The position numbers were made by a program, and so were the translations under genes. Shown piece by piece: positions 58,156-64,000 of a stretch of 64,000 bases of DNA. The stretch spans positions 24,167-88,166 of the forward strand of contig JBBQXK010000012.1 in the NCBI GenBank assembly GCA_038209775.1, written 5' to 3'. Source of the stretch: JBBQXK01 sp038209775 (GTDB taxonomy: Bacteria > Pseudomonadota > Alphaproteobacteria > Rhodobacterales > Rhodobacteraceae). The notes under the pieces are model-generated. The model was not told the DNA's origin. It ran no database searches and saw only the letters and a program-made list of their open reading frames with translations. The stretch's first letter is position 1, and every line of letters begins with the position of its first letter.

Positions 58156-58959
58156 TCACCCCTGCGTGGCCGCCGCGCCGCCCGTTGCCGCAGTGGCGGC
58201 ATCGGCCTCGGCCTTTTTCGCCAGCGCCTTTTCCAGCGCCGCGCGGTTTTCGGGCGTGTCGGGCACGGCATTGCCGTTGATGTCGTTCATCCAGACACCT
58301 TCCAGCGCCAGACTTTCGTCAAGGCTGCGCACCTTTACCAAAGCGCCCGGGCTGACCTCGTTGAAGAGGTGGATGGCATCCTGATTGAACAGACGGACGC
58401 ATCCGGCCGATGACGCCCGTCCGATCGATGCATCGTCGATGGTACCGTGGATGCGATAGAAGGTGTCGCGTCCGCCACGGTACAGGTACATCGCACGGGC
58501 ACCAAGCGGGCTGTCAAGGCCACCCGCCACACCGCCGGCATAGGGCCCATAGGTTTCGGGGTAGCGGCGCAGCATGTTGGCAGTCGGCTGCCATCCGGGC
58601 CACACTGCCGTGCGCCCGATGGTGCCGCCGCGCGTCAGGCTGGTGCCCTCACGGCCAATGCCGATCTTGTAGCGCCAGGCCCGGTTGCCGGGCAGCACAT
58701 GGTAAAGCCTGCGCGCATGGGTATCGATCACTATGGTTCCGGGGGCCTCGCCGCCCGCATAGTCGACTTCGGCGCGGGGCACGCCTTCGGGCAGGAACCG
58801 CGCCTCGACCGGGGCGATGAAATATCCGTTATCCTCGACCCCTTCATAACCGGGGGACACCGTCGGCGCCTCGACACGCGGCGCCCCGCAGGCGGCCAGG
58901 AACAGAACGGCGATCAGGGCGGACAGTCGCAGAGGAAGATGAGACAAAATGGAACCCAA
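58156..58959 (-). CDS. L,D-transpeptidase lipoprotein (YkuD domain)
   Basis: A 267-residue lipoprotein (signal LSALIAVLFLAAC, lipid Cys24). The YkuD domain shows IVIDTHARRLYHV, then YRIHGTIDDASIGRASSAGCVRL with His171 and catalytic Cys187. It cross-links peptidoglycan stems at 3-3 or attaches proteins to them. A low-complexity Ala-rich tail (KALAKKAEADAATAATGGAAATQG) follows. In Rhodobacterales this ErfK/YbiS form is common. Confidence 0.95.
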   Translation of the reverse strand: MGSILSHLPLRLSALIAVLFLAACGAPRVEAPTVSPGYEGVEDNGYFIAPVEARFLPEGVPRAEVDYAGGEAPGTIVIDTHARRLYHVLPGNRAWRYKIGIGREGTSLTRGGTIGRTAVWPGWQPTANMLRRYPETYGPYAGGVAGGLDSPLGARAMYLYRGGRDTFYRIHGTIDDASIGRASSAGCVRLFNQDAIHLFNEVSPGALVKVRSLDESLALEGVWMNDINGNAVPDTPENRAALEKALAKKAEADAATAATGGAAATQG

Positions 58960-59036
58960 GGCGCTAGGACGGATGACCGTTGTACCACACCCCGCCCGGT
59001 GCGGCGGGTCAAGCCCCGGATTTCCCCCCGGCCATG

Positions 59037-59073
59037 AAAAGGCCCCCGGTGGCGGTGCCGCCGGGGGCCTTTT
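59037..59073 (-). terminator. Terminator of the phytase-domain gene
   Basis: Arms AAAAGGCCCCCGG and CCGGGGGCCTTTT with an 11-base loop; on the minus strand the stem ends in TTTT, 16 bases after the stop at 59089. The symmetric arms also allow function on the other strand. Confidence 0.9.
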
Positions 59074-59088
59074 CGCGGCGCAGGAAGG

Positions 59089-61260
59089 TCACTCCATCTT
59101 GCCTATCGACCAGAACAGCGTTTCGCCGGAATTGTCCGCCACCCCGTCATTGTCGGTCACCAGCCAGCCGATGCCGTTCGCATCCACTGCAAAGCCTTCG
59201 ATCTTTTCCAGCGCATAGCCGTTCAGGCGGGTCACATCGGGCAGAAGGTCACGCACCAGTTCCTTCGTCACCACCGGCAGGGTGGTGCCCAGTTCGGCAG
59301 GCACCATCTGGGCGGCGGGGATGCGGTACAGCTTTTTCGTGGTGGCAAGGCCGGCGGTCTGGTTGTCACGCTCGATGACGTAAACCCAGTCGCCGTGCAG
59401 GGTAATCTCTGACAGGCCAACCCAGGCGCCATCCGTCGGCGCATCCAGCGGATAGTGGACGGCACCCCAGGTTTCCTCGGCAGTGTTGTAGGCCAGCAGT
59501 TTGACAATGCCCTTGGGGTCATCCTTCCATTCGCGCTGAACGGCCATCCAGAGCCAGTCACCGGCAACGGTAATCCCTTCAAAACCAAAGCGGATCTCGT
59601 TGGGAAGAAGGGTTTCGGGCAGCGCAATCTCTTGCTTGATCTCACCCGTGTCATCGACGCGGTAGATGGCATGCGGGATCAGCCGGTCGCTGCGCCCTTC
59701 GGATGCCAGCCAGAAGCCGCCCTTGCCATCTGGGGCAAGCCCCTCGATGTCCAGCTTCTGCGCGGCATCGCCGCCCCGGGTGATGACCTGTTTGGCGATG
59801 ATGCGGGCGGGGGTTGTGGTGGTGTCGATGGTGTAGATCGCGGGTTGCTGGCCATAGACCGAATCCGACGCGGCATAGAGCGTGCCCGCGTTCGCGGGGT
59901 CTGCCGCAAGCGCCGACAAGGCGCCCCAGCCGATCAGCGTTTCGCTGCCTGCCGAGGTGATGGTCGGATACTGCGCCGGACCTTCGGTGCGGGCGTAAAG
60001 CATGACATGCGCGGGGGCGAGACCGTCCTCGCGCAGGTCGACCTCGTTCGCGGTGGCCAACAGATTGCGCGCAGGAATGGCAACCATGCCTTCGGGGCTG
60101 ATGCCCGACGGCAGGATCTGCTTCAGGATCGGTTTGGCCGGGTCGGTCATGTCATACACGCCGACGACCGACCCGCGTTCTGACGCGACAAAGCCGGTCG
60201 GCACGCCGTCGAACATGGCAAACTCGACCGATTCGAGTTCGGCGCCCTTCGATCCGCTGCGGCCTTCGGGATAGTGGCCGATGGCAACAATCGCCTTTTC
60301 AAGGGCACCAGCGTCCTCGTACACAACCGTGCCGTCTTTCTTCATCACCGTCCAGCCGCGCGAACCGCCCTCATAATCGCCTTCGTTGGCAATCATGAAA
60401 TGGTCGTTGTCGATCCATTTCACTCCGTCGGGCTCGCGCGGCACCGCAGTCTTTTCGCCGGTAAAGTCCAGCTTCCCGTCACGTTTCACATCAATCCCGG
60501 CCAGATCGACCGTGCCTGCGCTGAAGCTGGCGGCAACGGTGCCGTCCGCGCCAACCACCACAATGTGGTTGTTTTCCTGCATCGTCAGCACAATCTCGCC
60601 CGCGTCGTTGATGTCAACAAACTCAGGCTCGGGGTCGTCGCCGGCGATGGCGGCAAGGCCGGTCACCTCGATCTTCTGCAGGGCGGCACAGTCAACCGCG
60701 CCCGCCACCACCGGCAGCTTGACCAGATACCCTGCGGGCATTTGCGGCAGTGCACCATCGTTCAGATCCTCGTCCCGCTCATTCTCGATGGCGATGGCGA
60801 GAAAGCTGCCATCCTTGGCCGCCGCGACCGAATCCGGCTGGCCGGCAAGGTCACATTCGGCGGTGACGGCGCGCGTCGCCATGTCGATCGACACCAGCTT
60901 GCCCGATGGCGTGGCCTTGCTGTCAGAGGTGTTGACGGCCACAAAGATGCTGCTACCGATGATCTTGGCCGTGGTCGGCTCTCCGCCTACGTCGATGTTG
61001 CCAAGGGGCTTCGGGGCCGCAGGATCGGTGATGTCCACCAGCCCGACCACGCCCAGCGGGCTGTCGGTATAGACCAGCGTCATGCCATCTTCGGACGCCG
61101 CGATGATCTCGGCCGAGGTTTCGCGGGCCTGATCCTCGCCCGCCGCCATATTGGCCGGGGTCGCGAAGCTTGCGATGCGGTTGAAGGTCATCTCGGCTGT
61201 GGCAGGCATGGCCGCCGTCAGCGCAAGGGCCGAGGTCAGGCAGGCAAGACGGATGGTCAT
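59089..61260 (-). CDS. Secreted esterase-like-activity-of-phytase domain protein
   Basis: A 723-residue exported protein with signal MTIRLACLTSALALTAAMPATAE. The N-terminal half is a beta-propeller-like region (VYTDSPLGVVGLVDITDPAAPKPLG, FVDINDAGEIVLTMQENNHIVVV); the C-terminal half matches the esterase-like activity of phytase domain (LDIEGLAPDGKGGFWLASEGRSDRLIPHAIYRVD, LPNEIRFGFEGITVAGDWLWMAVQREWKDDP). It probably acts on phosphate esters outside the cytoplasm. A PhoB-box-like repeat lies about 60-75 bases upstream, consistent with induction by phosphate starvation. Confidence 0.88.
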   Translation of the reverse strand: MTIRLACLTSALALTAAMPATAEMTFNRIASFATPANMAAGEDQARETSAEIIAASEDGMTLVYTDSPLGVVGLVDITDPAAPKPLGNIDVGGEPTTAKIIGSSIFVAVNTSDSKATPSGKLVSIDMATRAVTAECDLAGQPDSVAAAKDGSFLAIAIENERDEDLNDGALPQMPAGYLVKLPVVAGAVDCAALQKIEVTGLAAIAGDDPEPEFVDINDAGEIVLTMQENNHIVVVGADGTVAASFSAGTVDLAGIDVKRDGKLDFTGEKTAVPREPDGVKWIDNDHFMIANEGDYEGGSRGWTVMKKDGTVVYEDAGALEKAIVAIGHYPEGRSGSKGAELESVEFAMFDGVPTGFVASERGSVVGVYDMTDPAKPILKQILPSGISPEGMVAIPARNLLATANEVDLREDGLAPAHVMLYARTEGPAQYPTITSAGSETLIGWGALSALAADPANAGTLYAASDSVYGQQPAIYTIDTTTTPARIIAKQVITRGGDAAQKLDIEGLAPDGKGGFWLASEGRSDRLIPHAIYRVDDTGEIKQEIALPETLLPNEIRFGFEGITVAGDWLWMAVQREWKDDPKGIVKLLAYNTAEETWGAVHYPLDAPTDGAWVGLSEITLHGDWVYVIERDNQTAGLATTKKLYRIPAAQMVPAELGTTLPVVTKELVRDLLPDVTRLNGYALEKIEGFAVDANGIGWLVTDNDGVADNSGETLFWSIGKME

Positions 61261-61318
61261 CGGGGCGCTCCAAACGGGGTGTTCAGCCGTTCGGATGCCG
61301 TGTGACCGTCACGCGCGC

Positions 61319-61336
61319 ATGACGGTTACACGACAG
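61319..61336 (-). promoter_or_regulatory. PhoB-box-like direct repeat upstream of the phytase-domain gene
   Basis: On the minus strand CTGTCGT, four bases, CCGTCAT: 12 of 14 positions match the Pho box CTGTCAT-N4-CTGTCAT. It overlaps a near-perfect 12-bp inverted repeat (GTGTGACCGTCA at 61300-61311 against TGACGGTTACAC), so some of the similarity could come from that dyad. Confidence 0.5.
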
Positions 61337-61347
61337 TTTTGCAAAGG

Positions 61348-62556
61348 TCAGACCACGTTGTGCATCGGGCCATAGGGGAAGCCCGTGATGTTCTCGGGCG
61401 CAACCTCGGTCACGACAAAGATATCATGCTCGCGGTAACCGCCCGCCCCCGGCATGCCTTCGGGAATGGTCAGCATCGGTTCCATCGAGATCACCATGCC
61501 GGGTTCCAGAACGGTGTCGATATCCTCGCGCAGTTCCAGCGCCGCCTCACGGCCGTAGTAGTGCGACAGGATGCCAAACGAATGGCCATAGCCGAATGTC
61601 CGGTATTGCAGCATCTGCCGTTCGGCCAGGAAGGCGTTGATCTTGGCCGTGATATCCGCACAACTCGCCCCCGCACGCAGCAAAGTCATTCCGTATTCGT
61701 GGCTGTCCACGTTGGTTTGCCAGACGGCACGGCTCGCGTCATCCACCTCGCCCAGAAACAGGGTGCGTTCCAGCGCGGTGTAATACCCCGAAATCATCGG
61801 AAAACAGTTGAGCGACAGGATATCACCCTGCCGCAGCTTACGGTTCGTCACCGGATTATGGGCGCCGTCGGTGTTGAGACCCGACTGGAACCACACCCAG
61901 GTATCGCGGTACTCCGCGTCGGGAAACCGGCGCGCAATCTCACGCTCCATCGCGTCACGACCGGCGATAGACACCTCCAGTTCCGTGGCCCCCACCTTGA
62001 TCGCATCGCGGATGGCATGGCCACCAATGTCGGCCACATTCGCCCCGTGCCGGATCAGCGCAATCTCGGCAGGCGATTTCATCATGCGCTGGTGCATGGT
62101 GGCGGGGGCAATATCCATGCCGCGTCTGGGCTGCAGGAAAGTGTTGAACTTTTCCGCACGCTCCATCGTCAGATGGTCCGCCTCGCAGCCCACCATACGA
62201 CCCGTGCCGGTCACCGAGGCCACCGCGCGCCAGAAATTGTCGCGCGTCCAGTCGGTGTAGGTGATGTTGTCGAACGCCGATCGACGCCAGGGCTGGCCAG
62301 CGTCGATGCCCGCACTAATCGTGACGCAATCGGTTTTCGTCACCACACAGGCATAGGGCCGCCCGAACGAGCAATAAAGAAAGCCGGAGTAATAGGCGAC
62401 GTTGTGCATCGATGTCAGGACGATGGCATCCAGTTCGTGCATCTCCATGATGTCACGCAGACCGGACAAGCGGTCTTCGTATTCCGCAAGATCAAAGGGC
62501 AGCACGGCCTTGGTGCCGTTGTGCAGGCGGTACATGTCAGGGCGGTTCAGGGACAT
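61348..62556 (-). CDS. Creatinase (creatine amidinohydrolase)
   Basis: A 402-residue pita-bread (M24-fold) enzyme hydrolysing creatine to sarcosine and urea. It follows the Pseudomonas putida enzyme closely as I remember it: YYSGFLYCSFGRPYACVVT, GQPWRRSAFDNITYTDW, WFQSGLNTDGAHNPVT with catalytic His233, ILSLNCFPMISGYYTALERTLFLG and YGHSFGILSHYYGREAALELRED. The near-motif match separates it from generic M24 peptidases. No sarcosine oxidase or creatininase gene is adjacent. An inverted repeat covers its ribosome binding site. Confidence 0.94.
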   Translation of the reverse strand: MSLNRPDMYRLHNGTKAVLPFDLAEYEDRLSGLRDIMEMHELDAIVLTSMHNVAYYSGFLYCSFGRPYACVVTKTDCVTISAGIDAGQPWRRSAFDNITYTDWTRDNFWRAVASVTGTGRMVGCEADHLTMERAEKFNTFLQPRRGMDIAPATMHQRMMKSPAEIALIRHGANVADIGGHAIRDAIKVGATELEVSIAGRDAMEREIARRFPDAEYRDTWVWFQSGLNTDGAHNPVTNRKLRQGDILSLNCFPMISGYYTALERTLFLGEVDDASRAVWQTNVDSHEYGMTLLRAGASCADITAKINAFLAERQMLQYRTFGYGHSFGILSHYYGREAALELREDIDTVLEPGMVISMEPMLTIPEGMPGAGGYREHDIFVVTEVAPENITGFPYGPMHNVV

Positions 62557-62557
62557 T

Positions 62558-62582
62558 TGCAGACCTCATGTTGGGGTCTGCA
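62558..62582 (-). promoter_or_regulatory. Inverted repeat over the creatinase ribosome binding site
   Basis: Perfect 8-bp arms TGCAGACC and GGTCTGCA with a 9-base centre, ending two bases before the creatinase ATG. GAGG, the likely Shine-Dalgarno, is at the loop-to-arm boundary, so an RNA hairpin could hide it; a DNA operator is the alternative. Confidence 0.6.
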
Positions 62583-62784
62583 CGTTGGCCAGAACCCCGA
62601 AAGGTCCCGGCGTACAGGACGGAATCACGGGCGGGGATTGCCCCCATGCGGCGACGCCATCGCCCCGGCCCGGGGCGCACCATGCCCCGGCGCGACATTC
62701 CGCGCAAGTCCGCCCGGGCAACCTTGCGGCGGGCAGGTCAGTCCCCATGTATCGGAGCGAAACACTACGTTTGAAAGGAAGACC

Positions 62785-63327
62785 ATGCAGTGCCCGGTGG
62801 ATGGCGAGACACTGATGATGACCGACCGCAACGGCGTCGAGATCGACTATTGCCCGAAGTGTCGCGGCGTCTGGCTGGACCGGGGCGAACTGGACAAGAT
62901 CATCGCGCGCGGCGATGCACCGGCGACCGCAGCGCCCTTTGCTGCAGCCCCCGTGCGGGCCGATCCTGCCCAGCCAGTGCGCCTGCCGGAACCCGGGCGT
63001 GAGACCGCCCGCCAGCCCGAGCCGCGTGACCACCGCCGTGATGACGACCGGCGCGATGACGACCGGCGCGATGACGACCGGCGCGATGGGCCTTCGCGCT
63101 ACGACGAACGTCGCGATCAGCGGGCCGGCGCGTACGCTGGCGACCGCCGGGAGTCGTCTGGCGAGGCGCTCGGTGGGCTCGGCGGGCTGGGCGATCTTGG
63201 AGACCTCCTCGGTCGCCGCGACCGGTCGCGGTCTGCGCCGGACCCGCGCAGCGCATCTTCCTACCCGCCGAAGAAGCGCAGCTCGTTCTTCAAGGACCTG
63301 CTGTCGGAAAGCCTCGGCGGCGAGTGA
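62785..63327 (+). CDS. Zinc-ribbon (TFIIB-type) protein with charged linker
   Basis: A 180-residue protein. The N-terminal zf-TFIIB ribbon has Cys3, Cys23 and Cys26 (MQCPVDGETLMMT, IDYCPKCRGVWLDRGELDKII), the usual form of this bacterial family. A disordered Asp/Arg linker (residues about 75-115) is built on three 15-bp DNA repeats encoding DDDRR, and a Gly/Leu segment and KKRSSFFKDLLSESL tail close the protein. AAAGGAAG precedes the ATG. Function unknown. Confidence 0.9.
   Translation: MQCPVDGETLMMTDRNGVEIDYCPKCRGVWLDRGELDKIIARGDAPATAAPFAAAPVRADPAQPVRLPEPGRETARQPEPRDHRRDDDRRDDDRRDDDRRDGPSRYDERRDQRAGAYAGDRRESSGEALGGLGGLGDLGDLLGRRDRSRSAPDPRSASSYPPKKRSSFFKDLLSESLGGE
63040..63084 (+). repeat. 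Three perfect 15-bp tandem repeats in the zinc-ribbon gene
   Basis: GATGACGACCGGCGC is repeated at 63040, 63055 and 63070, followed by a partial unit. Being a multiple of three, copy-number change keeps frame and lengthens or shortens the Asp/Arg linker. Confidence 0.92.
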
Positions 63328-63332
63328 CCCAT

Positions 63333-63368
63333 CGCCCCCCGGTCGGAACCCGCATCGACCGGGGGGCG
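63333..63368. terminator. Strong hairpin after the zinc-ribbon gene
   Basis: Perfect 13-bp arms CGCCCCCCGGTCG and CGACCGGGGGGCG with a 10-base loop, six bases after the stop. No U tract. It lies where base and codon use begin to change. Confidence 0.65.
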
Positions 63369-63506
63369 GCCACCCGCGCCACCCATGCCCGCAGCCCAGC
63401 CACCCTGCTCCGGTCGCCGGGCTTGCCCTCGATGTCCATGGCGGTCCATGATGGTGGTCCGGATGGGCGCGACCCTCGTGCGCCCCGGCCCCGCAGGAGG
63501 TAGACC

Positions 63507-64000
63507 ATGCGACTCCGACCCGCCCTCGTCCTGGCCACGCTGACGCTCGCGCTGATCGCGACCGTGCAGCCGGCGGCAGCGTTCACCGAGCAGGGCACCA
63601 GCGGCTCGTACTACGTACCACAGGTCACCGACGAGCCGGCCATGCCGGGCGTGGGCTGCATCTACAACGACAACGCGGGCACCTCCAATGACACCCTCAA
63701 GCGGCTCAAGGTGCGCCAGTTCTTCACGCACGCCCCCTACTCCAGGAAGGCATACGTGGGGTTCCGCGTGACGATCCTGCGCAACGGCGCGCCGTACCGG
63801 ACCACGCCCATGGTCAAGAAGCTCGCCAACGAGGAGGAGGTCGCGTTCTTCAAGGCGTCCTGGCTCAAGCCCGCCGGCCTGTCGGGCTCGTTCCAGGCGA
63901 TCGTCAAGCTCACGTTCTACAACCCGCAAGGCGTCAAAAAGGGCACCTACAAGGGCCGCATGGATGTCTACAAGCAGAACCTTGGGGCGACCGGCTTCGT
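63507..64000 (+). CDS. Secreted protein, C-terminus beyond the window
   Basis: The first 164 codons are present. A perfect AGGAGG lies six bases before the ATG. The product has a Sec signal, MRLRPALVLATLTLALIATV to QPAAAF, then YYVPQVTDEPAMPGVGCIYNDNAG and a beta-rich region with many Lys (VGFRVTILRNG, FQAIVKLTFYNPQG). No family is recognised. Codon choice (CTC for Leu, GTC, AAG, TCG/TCC) departs from the CTG-dominated genes to the left and recalls actinobacterial genes, suggesting transfer or an assembly joint. Confidence 0.75.
   Translation, partial: MRLRPALVLATLTLALIATVQPAAAFTEQGTSGSYYVPQVTDEPAMPGVGCIYNDNAGTSNDTLKRLKVRQFFTHAPYSRKAYVGFRVTILRNGAPYRTTPMVKKLANEEEVAFFKASWLKPAGLSGSFQAIVKLTFYNPQGVKKGTYKGRMDVYKQNLGATGF

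Noticed and set aside
61339..63327. A 662-codon plus-strand frame ending in the zinc-ribbon protein
   Set aside because: Only the part from ATG 62785 is coding; the earlier part lies opposite creatinase and has no credible start or motif.

Overview
The window is high-GC DNA from an alphaproteobacterium, very probably a member of the Rhodobacterales (Rhodobacteraceae). The evidence is gene content and order: mdh, sucCD, odhAB and lpd run in one direction with sdhCDAB nearby, all interspersed with small accessory genes. A glutathione-dependent formaldehyde dehydrogenase, cytochrome c', NnrU, DUF1737 and DUF4344 proteins, RTX proteins and creatinase fit the same assignment. Leucine is mostly encoded by CTG. 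No rRNA operon, CRISPR array, prophage or transposase gene is visible.

Left part (1-11.9 kb): a DUF7002 protein, a nitroreductase and an EI24 membrane protein on the plus strand face folC-accD (overlapping, minus). Two tandem NYN-domain nucleases follow, then a RidA protein, an alpha/beta hydrolase, formaldehyde dehydrogenase, two tandem I78 inhibitor-like lipoproteins, cytochrome c', mtgA and a DUF1269 protein. At 12.0-12.7 kb lies a probable PemK/MazF toxin-antitoxin pair behind a 9-bp-periodic TTGCA array. From 12.7 to 19.9 kb glutamate synthase is encoded as gltD, two unknown genes, then gltB. Next come uppP, an NDUFA9-like protein, a decayed DUF3179 gene, tRNA-Leu(CAG), a FadR-type regulator with a palindromic site at its own start, an OmpA-type lipoprotein, an Ada-like methyltransferase and endonuclease III, with an adenosine-kinase-like sugar kinase overlapping the last.

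Central part (28-47.7 kb) is the TCA block on the minus strand, read right to left: mdh, (two plus-strand RTX genes), a methyltransferase, a secreted protein, sucC, three accessory genes, sucD, two secreted paralogues, a 78-residue copy of the odhA N-terminus, fkbM, odhA, odhB, accessory genes and lpdA. At 51.3-55.6 kb sdhC-sdhD-sdhA-(three small lipoproteins)-sdhB lies on the plus strand. A 31-bp element (27/31 identical, same orientation) precedes both sucC and sdhC and is probably the operator of an unidentified TCA-cycle regulator.

Right part (55.6-64 kb): a BLUF photoreceptor, a large secreted protein, membrane and PH-domain proteins, an L,D-transpeptidase, a phytase-domain esterase-like protein preceded by a PhoB-box-like repeat, creatinase, and a zinc-ribbon protein. 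The last is an incomplete secreted protein whose codon use (CTC, GTC, AAG, TCG) differs from the rest.

The least explained features are intergenic. Two 11-bp-periodic arrays (6.5 and 29.5 kb) share unit sequence and identical spacing, and a third 11-bp array lies at 18.45 kb. Other notable items are the sucC/sdhC element, a 47-bp 3'-end repeat with a compensatory stem change, the odhA N-terminal mini-gene kept under apparent purifying selection, and a DUF3179 gene whose in-frame TGA replaces the second Cys of CxxC but which carries two more lesions and is therefore probably a pseudogene.
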